64,000 nucleotides of DNA from Variovorax boronicumulans (GTDB lineage: Bacteria; Pseudomonadota; Gammaproteobacteria; Burkholderiales; Burkholderiaceae_C). How positions within the stretch are numbered: position 1 is the first letter of the stretch; every line of letters begins with the position of its first letter. Shown one piece after another: positions 7,678-16,085 of this stretch. The position numbers and the translations under genes are program-made. The notes beneath the pieces are model-generated. The model did no database searches, was not told where the DNA came from, and worked only from the letters and a program-made list of their open reading frames with translations. The stretch covers positions 248,001 through 312,000 of the forward strand of contig NZ_JAUSSG010000004.1 in assembly GCF_030812215.1 (NCBI RefSeq). Reading direction: 5' to 3'.

Positions 7678-9066
7678 ATGCCGTACCCGCACTGCGCGAA
7701 GCCGACCACCGCCCCTCATGACCGATCGGCGACGGGCATCCGACTGCTTCGGCTGCCGCTGCTGGCCTTGTGCCTCTCGGCTCCCGGCATCTGGCCGATT
7801 GCTTCCGTCGCCGCCGATGCAGTGACACCAAAGCGCCAGCCCCAGATTCCGCTGATCGTGGGTGCCGGCACCCAACAGGAGCTGCTGATCGACAAGGGCA
7901 TTGACCGCATGGCCATTGCCGACGAAGCCGTGGCCGGCGTTTCCATCACGCGCAAGACCTCGGGCACCCCGGCGGCGCGATTGATCATCACGGGCAAGAC
8001 CGCCGGGCGAACCACGCTCATGATCTGGGAGAAAGGTCAGCCAGCGGCAACAACCTATCTGGTGGAAGTCAGGCGGCGCACCTCGACCATGAGCGGAACG
8101 CTGGCCACCATGCCCGAGCACCAGGAGGCCCGCGAAACCGCGCTGGCAAGCGCTCCCGACAAGTCGGCGCTGATCGACCGTTCGATAGTGAACGTGCGCA
8201 GCAATACCGTGCAGGTCGAGGTGAAGGTGGTGGAGTTCAATCGCAGCGTGCTCAAGCAGGCGGGCCTCAACATCTTCAGCACCCGTGCCAACTCCAACGG
8301 ATTCAGCTTTGGCGTGTTCACTCCGTCGGGCTTGCGGTCCGCCTCCTTTGGATCCGACGGTTCGATCAGCGGCGAATACAACAATCCGCTGGCGCAGGCT
8401 TTCAGCCTGCTGTTCAACTTCGGCAAGGCCGGCATTGGACTGAACGTCGGCTTTCTCGAAGGCAACGGCATGGCGCGCGTTCTTGCGGAGCCTACCCTTG
8501 TCGCCATGTCCGGACAGAGCGCCAGCTTCCTGTCCGGTGGCGAATTGCCTGTGCCCGCACCCCAGGGCCTGGGTACCACCAGCATCGAATACAAGCCTTT
8601 CGGCATCGGCCTCACGCTGACGCCCACCGTTCTCTCGAACGATCGCATCGTGCTGAAAGTGGCGCCCGAAGCCAGCGACCTCGACTACACGAATTCACTG
8701 AGCATCAACGGTGTCGCGGTTCCGGCCATCACGACACGGCGCGCCGACACGACGGTGGAACTCGGTGACGGTGAGAGCTTCATCATCGGCGGGCTCGTGA
8801 GCCGCACCACGACTTCCAATGCGGACAAGGTGCCGCTGCTCGGCGACCTGCCAGTGCTCGGATCCTTCTTCAAGCAGAACAAGTACCAGATGAGCGAGAA
8901 GGAACTGGTGATCCTCGTGACGCCGCATCTGGTCAAGCCGATCGCACGCGGCACGGATCTCTCGCCGTACATGCCCGGCAGCGCCGAGCAGCGCGACGGC
9001 GCGGTGTGGCGCTCTTACTTCCTGGGCGGTGCCGCCGATACGGCCGTTCCAGGCTTCTCCCGCTGA
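7678..9066 (+). CDS. rcpA: Tad pilus outer-membrane secretin RcpA/CpaC
   Basis: A 462-residue secretin that forms the outer-membrane pore for the Flp pilus. A signal peptide is followed by an N-terminal pilus-assembly domain (LIVGAGTQQELLIDKGIDRMA) and the C-terminal secretin domain ending in VPLLGDLPVLGSFFKQNKY and ELVILVTPHLVKP, the family hallmark. The ATG at 7678 has a purine-rich AAGAAAGAAG upstream. No rcpB/cpaD gene follows; in this operon that role may be absent or covered by another protein. Confidence 0.93.
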   Translation: MPYPHCAKPTTAPHDRSATGIRLLRLPLLALCLSAPGIWPIASVAADAVTPKRQPQIPLIVGAGTQQELLIDKGIDRMAIADEAVAGVSITRKTSGTPAARLIITGKTAGRTTLMIWEKGQPAATTYLVEVRRRTSTMSGTLATMPEHQEARETALASAPDKSALIDRSIVNVRSNTVQVEVKVVEFNRSVLKQAGLNIFSTRANSNGFSFGVFTPSGLRSASFGSDGSISGEYNNPLAQAFSLLFNFGKAGIGLNVGFLEGNGMARVLAEPTLVAMSGQSASFLSGGELPVPAPQGLGTTSIEYKPFGIGLTLTPTVLSNDRIVLKVAPEASDLDYTNSLSINGVAVPAITTRRADTTVELGDGESFIIGGLVSRTTTSNADKVPLLGDLPVLGSFFKQNKYQMSEKELVILVTPHLVKPIARGTDLSPYMPGSAEQRDGAVWRSYFLGGAADTAVPGFSR

Positions 9067-9103
9067 TGAAAACCTGGCAACTCAGGCACCGTTGCACAGA
9101 ACC

Positions 9104-10378
9104 ATGAACGCTCCACGCGACAGCATTCCGGAAATGGGCGCAGAGACTTATCTCTTTGCGTCCAGCGATGGCGGCCACGTCACCTGGTTGACCGATGCGC
9201 TGGGGCGCCTGGGCTCCGTGGTGGTGCTGGAGCCCGACACCAAGTCGGTCGACGAGCGCATCTCGCTCCTCGGCCCCGTGGCGGTGTTCATCGACTTCTC
9301 ACCCGAACAAGGCCCAGCAGCCACGCAACTGCATCGGCGCCTCAAACGCGACTGGCCTGCATTGCCCGTACTTGCCACGGGCATGTCGACCGAACCTGCG
9401 GCCATGTTGGCGGCACTGCGCGCAGGTGTAGACGACTTCATCGACATGTCGGCACCCTCGACCGAAGCCGTCAGCACGCTGCGCATCCTGCTCGAACGGC
9501 GTAGTACCCTGCAAGCCGGAGCACGCGGCTGCACCCTCGCCCTGCTCGGCGCGCGCGCGGGCCTTGGCACGACCACGCTGGCAACCAGCCTCGCCCTGAC
9601 CCTGACCGATCTTCTGGCACAGCCTCCCGTGCACACGCCGGGACGTGCCGCGCGCCAGGGCGTCGCGCTCCTCGACCTGGGACTCCCCGCGCGCGACGGT
9701 CTTCTGTACCTGGACACGCAGAGCGGCTTCAGCTTCGTCGACGGTGTGCGCAATCTGCGCCGGCTCGATCAAACGCTGCTGCACACCGCATTGGCCCATC
9801 ACAGCAGCGGTGTCGCCGTGCTTCCTCTGCCCGCAAGCCTCACGCAGGTGCGCGAGATCTCGCATGCCGATTCGGTGGGGCTCATCAAGCGCCTGGCCGA
9901 CTTCTTCGATTTCCAGATTGCCGACTTCGGCGGCTTCTCGACCGTCGATTTCATGGCCCAGACCGTGCGCGAAGCCCATCCCACCTGGGTGGTCTGCGAC
10001 CAGAGCATCGGCGCCATCGTGTCCACCGCCAATCTGCTCAAGGAGTTGCGTGCTCGTGGCATCGAAACCGAAAACCTCTCGCTGGTGGTCAACAAGTTCG
10101 ACAGCCATGTAGGCCTCTCCGCGAAGGACATCGCCGAGCGCCTCGAACTGCCACTTCGCCACGTGCTGCCTGCACGCAGTGCACCGCTTCTGGCCGCCGC
10201 GAGCCGTGGCGAGATGCTGGTGCGCACCGCGCGCAACGACCCCTATTCGCAAGCCGTTTCGGTCCTGGCCCGCGGCCTGCACCAGGAATTCATATCTCCA
10301 ACGGGCCAATCGTCGGCCAAAGATTCTCGCTGGGGCGCGCTGATATCGCGCTTCCGGAAGAGCCCAAGTGAAGGTTGA
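9104..10378 (+). CDS. tadZ: TadZ/CpaE-type pilus localisation ATPase
   Basis: A 424-residue protein with an N-terminal response-regulator-like domain (~1-130) and a ParA/MinD-like domain. The P-loop is atypical: LLGARAGLGTTTLATSLAL lacks the usual Lys, as is known for the TadZ family. TadZ places the Tad machinery at its site in the cell. The ATG at 9104 is preferred; the frame is open from 9029 but that would overlap the secretin gene. The gene ends six bases before the next start. Confidence 0.88.
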   Translation: MNAPRDSIPEMGAETYLFASSDGGHVTWLTDALGRLGSVVVLEPDTKSVDERISLLGPVAVFIDFSPEQGPAATQLHRRLKRDWPALPVLATGMSTEPAAMLAALRAGVDDFIDMSAPSTEAVSTLRILLERRSTLQAGARGCTLALLGARAGLGTTTLATSLALTLTDLLAQPPVHTPGRAARQGVALLDLGLPARDGLLYLDTQSGFSFVDGVRNLRRLDQTLLHTALAHHSSGVAVLPLPASLTQVREISHADSVGLIKRLADFFDFQIADFGGFSTVDFMAQTVREAHPTWVVCDQSIGAIVSTANLLKELRARGIETENLSLVVNKFDSHVGLSAKDIAERLELPLRHVLPARSAPLLAAASRGEMLVRTARNDPYSQAVSVLARGLHQEFISPTGQSSAKDSRWGALISRFRKSPSEG

Positions 10379-10382
10379 GCCC

Positions 10383-11699
10383 ATGTCCACCGATATCGAA
10401 TTTGCCGACGACGACCAGGCGTTCATCAACTCGCAGCAGTTCCAGGACATCAAGAGCTGGACGCACGATCACCTGTTGAACCGCATCGAGGAACTGGGTG
10501 CCGAATTCGGCCGTTGGTCGCGCGCATCGATCCAGCAGTTCGTGGAGCTTGAGGTTGACAGTTTCGTGCGCCTGCGCCGCGTGCCGATCAACGACCGCGA
10601 GATGCAGCTCATCTCCGATGCGCTGACCAAGGAACTCGCCGGCTTCGGGCCACTGGAGGATCTGCTCAACGATCCCGCAGTGGAAGACATCCTGATCAAC
10701 GGACACACGAATGTCTATGTGTCGCGAAACGGCATCCTGGAACGCGAGACCCTGCGCTTCACCGACACCGAACATGTGATGCGCATCGTGCGCCGCATCC
10801 TCGCGCCGCTCGGTCGCCGGCTCGACGAAGCCAATCCGATGGTCGACGCGCGGCTGCCCGACGGCGGACGGATCAACGTGATCATCGAACCGCTCGCGAT
10901 CGACGGCCTGTCGGTGTCAATACGGAAGTTTCGCAAGGAGCCGCTCACGCCAGCGGACCTGGTCAAGCTCGGAACGTTCGACGCGGGCATGGCGCAACTC
11001 CTGGAGATCGCGGTGCGGGCGCGCTGCAACATTCTCGTGAGCGGCGGCACCAGTTCGGGAAAGACCTCGCTGCTCAACGCGTTGGCAAGCTTCATTCCCT
11101 CGAGAGAACGCGTCATCACCATCGAGGACACAGCCGAACTTTCGTTGAGCACCAGCCACGTGGTCAGACTCGAAAGCCGGCCCGGCGGCTTCGACGGCGC
11201 GGGCGTGGTATCCATTCGCGACTTGCTGCGCAACAGCTTGCGCATGCGCCCCGACCGCATCATCGTTGGCGAGGTGCGCGGCGCCGAAGTCATCGAGATG
11301 ATGCAGGCGATGAACACCGGCCACGAGGGCTCGATGGGCACCATTCACGCAAGCTCGCCGCGCGAATGCCTCTACCGGCTCGAGATGCTCGCGGGTTTTG
11401 CGGGCTATCAGGGCAGCGAAACCAGTTTGCGCAGGCAGATCGCCAACGCCATCGATTTCATCGTACAGATCGGACGGCTCTCCGGCGGCCAGAGACGCAT
11501 CATCTCGCTCAGCGAAGTGACGGGCGTGAACGACAACGTGGTCGCCATGCAGGAGTTGTACCGTTATGAGCCGATCACCACCCCCGATGGCGAGGAGCGC
11601 GACCGCTGGGTGTCTCTCGGCATTGCACCGCACTCCCCGAAGATCACGCGCTTTCGCCAGTCCATGACGCGAGCGCAGAACGGAGATTCCCGTGCGTGA
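10383..11699 (+). CDS. tadA: Tad pilus secretion ATPase TadA/CpaF
   Basis: A 438-residue hexameric ATPase that powers Flp assembly. It shows the GspE/CpaF motor features: Walker A GGTSSGKTSLLNAL, Asp box ITIEDTAELSL, Walker B RPDRIIVGEVRGAE and the HEGSMGTIHA His box. The ATG at 10383 is chosen because AAGG lies 8 bp upstream; a GTG at 10368 would overlap tadZ. The gene overlaps tadB by 8 bp, indicating translational coupling. Confidence 0.95.
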   Translation: MSTDIEFADDDQAFINSQQFQDIKSWTHDHLLNRIEELGAEFGRWSRASIQQFVELEVDSFVRLRRVPINDREMQLISDALTKELAGFGPLEDLLNDPAVEDILINGHTNVYVSRNGILERETLRFTDTEHVMRIVRRILAPLGRRLDEANPMVDARLPDGGRINVIIEPLAIDGLSVSIRKFRKEPLTPADLVKLGTFDAGMAQLLEIAVRARCNILVSGGTSSGKTSLLNALASFIPSRERVITIEDTAELSLSTSHVVRLESRPGGFDGAGVVSIRDLLRNSLRMRPDRIIVGEVRGAEVIEMMQAMNTGHEGSMGTIHASSPRECLYRLEMLAGFAGYQGSETSLRRQIANAIDFIVQIGRLSGGQRRIISLSEVTGVNDNVVAMQELYRYEPITTPDGEERDRWVSLGIAPHSPKITRFRQSMTRAQNGDSRA

Positions 11700-12678
11700 A
11701 GCCCTGCTCATAGTGACCGGCATCGCGCTGCTGATGGCAGCCGTGGGGCTGCTGCTATGGCAATGGGCCAGATCCCGTCAGAGTAGGCAAGCCGTCGAAC
11801 GGCACCTGGCCCAGCGCATCCAAGCCGAAGAAAAGGCGCCTTTGCCGATCCCTCTGCGCGAGGCTTCGTCCAGCGATCTCACGAGCGCGCTGACGCCCGA
11901 TCCGTGGCTGGAGACCGGCACGGGGCTCCCGCCGGAGCCGCAAAAGAGCCACTTCGAAACACTCCTGCCGAGTTGGTTGCATGGCGTGATTCAGACACGC
12001 ACCGCCGTGCTCGCGGTTGTGGCCATCGCGGTGCTGTCGCTGCTTGCGGGAGTGTTCCTGGGGTGGATCGCCGCGGGCGGCGTGCTGCTCGTGCTCGTGT
12101 TGGCATCGTGCTTCGCGCTCTGGCTGCGCGTGCAGAAGTTTCGTCGCCAGTTGATCAGCCAGCTCCCGGCCTACATCGACTCGATGGTGCGGTTGATCAC
12201 CATCGGCAATTCCACCCAGGCGGCCTTCCAACTGGCGATCGCAAACTGCCAAGCACCGCTACGCGGCTATCTGGAGAGAGCGGCGAGTCTGGTGCGCGCC
12301 GGAGTGGATCTGGATCGCGCCCTGCATCAGACGGCCGCCAGCGTACGCATCGAAGAAATGTTCCTGCTCGCCTCGATCCTCGGACTGGGTGTGCGGTACG
12401 GCGGAAGAGCCGATCTGCTGCTGGAGCGCGTCGCCAATTTCATGCGGGACCGGGAGCAGGCCGAGCACGAGTTGATCGCACTGTCTTCGGAAACACGTCT
12501 CTCGGCCTGGATCCTGGGACTGCTCCCCGTGGGCGTGGGAACCTTCATCATCCTGTCGAGCCCCGCCTACTTTCTCGGGATGTGGAACGACGGCATGGGT
12601 CGCATGCTGATCTTCTCCGCACTGGGACTCCAGCTGCTCGGTGCAGTGTTGCTTTACCGGTTGGCGAGACTGGCATGA
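11692..12678 (+). CDS. tadB: Tad inner-membrane platform protein TadB
   Basis: A 328-residue protein with a GspF-type domain and several membrane helices (VLSLLAGVFLGWIAAGGVLL; GLLPVGVGTFIILSSPAYFLG). With TadC it forms the inner-membrane platform on which TadA acts. The GTG start at 11692 overlaps tadA, and the stop overlaps the tadC ATG in an ATGA arrangement. Confidence 0.92.
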   Translation: MREALLIVTGIALLMAAVGLLLWQWARSRQSRQAVERHLAQRIQAEEKAPLPIPLREASSSDLTSALTPDPWLETGTGLPPEPQKSHFETLLPSWLHGVIQTRTAVLAVVAIAVLSLLAGVFLGWIAAGGVLLVLVLASCFALWLRVQKFRRQLISQLPAYIDSMVRLITIGNSTQAAFQLAIANCQAPLRGYLERAASLVRAGVDLDRALHQTAASVRIEEMFLLASILGLGVRYGGRADLLLERVANFMRDREQAEHELIALSSETRLSAWILGLLPVGVGTFIILSSPAYFLGMWNDGMGRMLIFSALGLQLLGAVLLYRLARLA

Positions 12679-13625
12679 CGCTCACATCCACCCAACTGGC
12701 AATCATCAGCCTCGCGCTGCTGGCACTCGGCCTGGTCATTGCAGCCGGTGCGCTCGTCGCAACCGAATTGCGGCGCGCGCGCAGCGGTCAGGCGATCGGC
12801 CGCGCCCTGCGTCGTGACGTGGCGTCCCAGCCCGAAACGACGACTGCAGCCGAAATCGCGGGTGATCGAGCAGACATCGAGCTTCCCTTTCATTGGCTCA
12901 ACACGCGACTCGGCCGCGCGTTGGTCGCCGATGAGGACAGGCAACTCATCGACCAGTGCGGCTTCTCATCGCGACGGGCGCAGCTTATCTTCCTGGTCAC
13001 GCGCATCGCCCTGGCGCTGCTGCTTCCGTTCCTTGCCTATGTTTTCTGGAGCGCAGGACATACGCAGAGAGCCGTCGTCATCGTATTGACAGCGGCGTTC
13101 GTGCTCGGGTTCATGGCGCCCAAATGGTTGCTGGGTCGCTGCGCCGCCGCGCGGCGCGAACGGGTCGCACAGGAACTCCCTCTCTTCATCGATTTGCTGA
13201 GACTTCTTCAGGGCGTCGGACTGAGCCTGGACCAGAGCCTGCAGATCATGGCGACGGATTTTTCGCATGTGCTTCGCGTGCTCGGCTACGAACTGACCTT
13301 CGCCAATCGCCAGTACAGCCAGGGCCGCACGCGCGAACACTCATTGCAGCGCCTCGCGACGCTGCACAAGAACGAAAACCTGGTTGGACTGGTTTCCCTG
13401 CTCGTTCAGGTCGATCGCCATGGCGGCGCAATCCAGGAGCCGCTGCGCATCTTCGGCGATCGGCTGCGTGAACATCGCCGCTCCGAAATGAAGGAGCGGA
13501 TCGGGAAGATCACCGTCAAGATGACCGGCATCATGGTGACGACCCTGCTACCCGCGCTGATCATCGTGACGGCGGGTCCGGGCTTTATTGCAATCTTCCG
13601 TTCACTGGGAGTCGTCACCAAATGA
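12675..13625 (+). CDS. tadC: Tad inner-membrane platform protein TadC
   Basis: A 316-residue GspF-type platform protein. Membrane helices are evident at the N terminus (LAIISLALLALGLVIAAGAL), mid-protein and C terminus (MTGIMVTTLLPALIIVTAGPGF). The cytoplasmic part includes the family-typical ELPLFIDLLRLLQGVGLSLDQS. Starts within the tadB stop (ATGA) and overlaps tadD by 4 bp, so tadB-C-D are tightly coupled. Confidence 0.92.
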   Translation: MTLTSTQLAIISLALLALGLVIAAGALVATELRRARSGQAIGRALRRDVASQPETTTAAEIAGDRADIELPFHWLNTRLGRALVADEDRQLIDQCGFSSRRAQLIFLVTRIALALLLPFLAYVFWSAGHTQRAVVIVLTAAFVLGFMAPKWLLGRCAAARRERVAQELPLFIDLLRLLQGVGLSLDQSLQIMATDFSHVLRVLGYELTFANRQYSQGRTREHSLQRLATLHKNENLVGLVSLLVQVDRHGGAIQEPLRIFGDRLREHRRSEMKERIGKITVKMTGIMVTTLLPALIIVTAGPGFIAIFRSLGVVTK

Positions 13626-14608
13626 ACACTCGCAAGATTCAAGCGCATCCTCGATGCATGCCCGGCAAGAACAAAGGGGCGGCACCTGTTGCCTGCTTTA
13701 CCATCGCCATGCTTTCGCTGGCCCTCGCAGGCTGCGCCGGCATGAAAGACCAGTACGCCGCCAGCGCCGACGCACAACAGCGGCAAGCCGCCGAGGCCGC
13801 CGCCGACACGAGGGCCGGTGCCAATGTCGACACGCAGGCAACTTATCTGCGGCTCGTCGAGCAGATGCAGCAGGAGGGCCTGTGGTTCGCCTCGCTCGCG
13901 CACATCGACGCGTTGGAGCAACGCTGGGGCGTGACGCCCGAGTCCACGCGAATGCGCGGCGACGCGCTGCGACAAACCGGCCAGGCTGCGCTGAGCGAAG
14001 CCGCCTATAAGCGTCTGATGGGAACGCCTCTCGAGGCCGCAGGATTTCGCGGTCTCGGCCTCCTCGCGGGCAGCCGCGGCAACTACCCCGAGGCCGTCCA
14101 GATGCTCAAGCAAGCACAGCGTCGCACACCCACCGATTCATCGGTGCTCAGCGACCTGGGCTATGCCAGCATGCGTGCCGGACTCATGAGCGAGGCACGC
14201 CTGCCGCTGATGCAGGCATTGCAACTCAAGCCTGACAGCCAGCAGGCACAAGCCAACCTCGCAATGTTCCTGGAACTAGATGGCCAGACTGCGCAGGCCA
14301 ACTCGCTGATGGAAGCTTCGCGGATGTCGGCGACCGCGCGCTCGGGCGTCCGAGAAGCGGTACGGCAATTGCGCTCGGGCCAGCCCTCGCCGTCTTCTAC
14401 GACGCCCGTCGCCCAGGGTCAGCCGTTGCCCCCGCAGAGTCCCAGTACCGCGCTGCGCAATGACGACATCGCGAACACGCCGATCGCCCTCAAGGCATCG
14501 CGCTGGTCCGGCGTCGGCGGCGCTCGATCCGCCAACCCGCTGAATCCGTCAGTCGCAGACTCCACGGTCCCGCTGTCATCCAGTCCATCCTCTCAAGGTA
14601 TGCAATGA
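13622..14608 (+). CDS. tadD: TadD-type TPR lipoprotein
   Basis: A 328-residue lipoprotein with a signal peptide ending in a lipobox LALAGC (Cys38). TPR-like repeats follow (GYASMRAGLMSEARLPLMQALQLKPDS), as in TadD, the pilotin-like factor of the Tad system. The C-terminal ~90 residues are Ser/Pro/Gln-rich and unlikely to fold. The start overlaps the tadC stop and the stop overlaps the next start. Confidence 0.87.
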   Translation: MNTRKIQAHPRCMPGKNKGAAPVACFTIAMLSLALAGCAGMKDQYAASADAQQRQAAEAAADTRAGANVDTQATYLRLVEQMQQEGLWFASLAHIDALEQRWGVTPESTRMRGDALRQTGQAALSEAAYKRLMGTPLEAAGFRGLGLLAGSRGNYPEAVQMLKQAQRRTPTDSSVLSDLGYASMRAGLMSEARLPLMQALQLKPDSQQAQANLAMFLELDGQTAQANSLMEASRMSATARSGVREAVRQLRSGQPSPSSTTPVAQGQPLPPQSPSTALRNDDIANTPIALKASRWSGVGGARSANPLNPSVADSTVPLSSSPSSQGMQ

Positions 14609-15075
14609 AGCAAACGTCCACACGCCGCACCGCGGCCCTCGAGCTCACTCTGTTTCTTGCGCTGCTCGCCACAGGCTCGGTTGCAGTGGCACAGGAGACA
14701 GTGGCGAAACCCGCTTCGCCCGATGCGCGCAGCGGCACGAACGAAGTGCGTGCGGAAGCACCGAAGAAGCCGGCGGATGCGCCAGGCGCGACGCCGTTGC
14801 CCACAGACCCAACGGCCGGCGACATGGCTCAGGCCGAAGCCGAGGCCGACTACGTGTACGAAGTGGAGACCGAGCCCCTACAGGTGGGCGACGCGACGCA
14901 AGGGCTGCTTGCCTGGCAGCGCAGCGGAGAGATCGCATCGCCGACACCACGTCCGATCGCCGGCAGCGTGGCGAACCGGAGCTATGAGCGCTACCTGAAG
15001 AGCTTCGAATTTCCGATCCCCGAACGCATGAGCTCGATCGTGAAGACGACAAGCGACGGCGGCAGCGGGAAATAG
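14605..15075 (+). CDS. DUF3613-type periplasmic protein of the Tad operon
   Basis: A 156-residue secreted protein with a signal peptide (LFLALLATGSVAVAQE), a low-complexity Ala/Pro linker and a short conserved C-terminal block (QVGDATQGLLAWQRSG, then RPIAGSVANRSYERYLKSF). This block matches my recollection of DUF3613, found in betaproteobacterial Tad operons. The function is unknown. Its place, where some other Tad loci carry rcpB or accessory genes, suggests an assembly or stability role. Confidence 0.72.
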   Translation: MKQTSTRRTAALELTLFLALLATGSVAVAQETVAKPASPDARSGTNEVRAEAPKKPADAPGATPLPTDPTAGDMAQAEAEADYVYEVETEPLQVGDATQGLLAWQRSGEIASPTPRPIAGSVANRSYERYLKSFEFPIPERMSSIVKTTSDGGSGK

Positions 15076-15109
15076 CGCAACCCCAACGCCATCTTCAATC
15101 GGTCCTGCC

Positions 15110-15589
15110 ATGAAAAAACACCGCACACCTGCTTCGACACATGCCCAACGCGGCGTGTACGCGATCGAGTTTGCGTTTGTCTTTCTGATGGCATTCACGC
15201 TGCTCTACGCCGTCATTTGCTACGGCCTGTTGCTCACGCTGCGCATGGGCCTGCAAAACGCGGCGGAGGATGGCGCGCGCGCTGCCCTGCGATACCAGCT
15301 GAGCCTGGACAGGAGAGGGACGGAAGCGGTCGACGTTGCAGAACTGCGCACCAATTGGCTGCCTGACACCCTGAAGCAGAGCCGCAGCGTCATAGCGACC
15401 GTGTGCACGGTTGAAGGGTCCAACTGCACGGCGCCCGCATGTGGCATGGAATGGGGCAACCGCTGCCAGATGGTCGTGACCGTGACGGTCGGCAACATGC
15501 GGCAGGTGCTTCCACCATTGCCCAGCTTCGCCATACCGGACCAGATAGCGGGCAAGGCCAGCATGCTGCTCGACGGGAGGTCACTGTGA
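15110..15589 (+). CDS. tadE: TadE-type minor pseudopilin
   Basis: A 159-residue pseudopilin. The N-terminal leader ends at Gly before VYAIEFAFVFLMAFTLLYAV, which has Glu at +5 and a hydrophobic helix, the TadE signature, so TadV should process it. Cysteines in the C-terminal part (VCTVEGSNCTAPACGMEWGNRC) may form disulfides. The stop overlaps the following GTG start. Confidence 0.88.
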   Translation: MKKHRTPASTHAQRGVYAIEFAFVFLMAFTLLYAVICYGLLLTLRMGLQNAAEDGARAALRYQLSLDRRGTEAVDVAELRTNWLPDTLKQSRSVIATVCTVEGSNCTAPACGMEWGNRCQMVVTVTVGNMRQVLPPLPSFAIPDQIAGKASMLLDGRSL

Positions 15590-16077
15590 AAACTGATCGC
15601 CCTGCACGATGCCTCCCCTTCGCGTCCCGCCGGCAACGCGGCGTTGCTGCGATCGAGTTCGCGCTGATCTTCAGCGTGCTGTTCATGGGCATCTACGGCA
15701 TCGCCGCATTCGGGGGTGTTCTCTACGTCCAGCAGGCGATCTCGCGATCGGCGGAGGACGGTGCAAGGGTCGTCTATTTTTCCAATGGAACGGCGACTTC
15801 CGACGACTTGAAGCTGCGCATCCAGACGGCGGTCTACCAATCGCTCGCAGCGTCCATGATCGCCCCGGGCAACGCACCGGCCATGAAGGAAGTCTGGCTG
15901 CGCACGCACATGGCCGAAACGCCGCCTGAAGTGATTCTTTCGGATCCCCGGCAGGTCGAAGTGAAGGTGACCTACCCGTACCGCGACAACCCTCTCGTGC
16001 CGCCCCTCCCGCTCATAGGCAACTGGGTACCTGAAATCCTGTTTGGCAAGGCAATAGCCGCCAGACCTTTGTCATAG
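15586..16077 (+). CDS. tadF: TadF/TadE-family minor pseudopilin
   Basis: A 163-residue protein with the class IVb processing motif, Gly then VAAIEFALIFSVLFMGIYGI. I chose the GTG at 15586 because GGGAGG lies 5 bp upstream and it overlaps the tadE stop; the frame is open further upstream but would run inside tadE. The remainder resembles TadE-like domains. It is named tadF by position; the family alone does not separate TadE from TadF. Confidence 0.82.
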   Translation: MKTDRPARCLPFASRRQRGVAAIEFALIFSVLFMGIYGIAAFGGVLYVQQAISRSAEDGARVVYFSNGTATSDDLKLRIQTAVYQSLAASMIAPGNAPAMKEVWLRTHMAETPPEVILSDPRQVEVKVTYPYRDNPLVPPLPLIGNWVPEILFGKAIAARPLS

Positions 16078-16085
16078 GGCCAACA

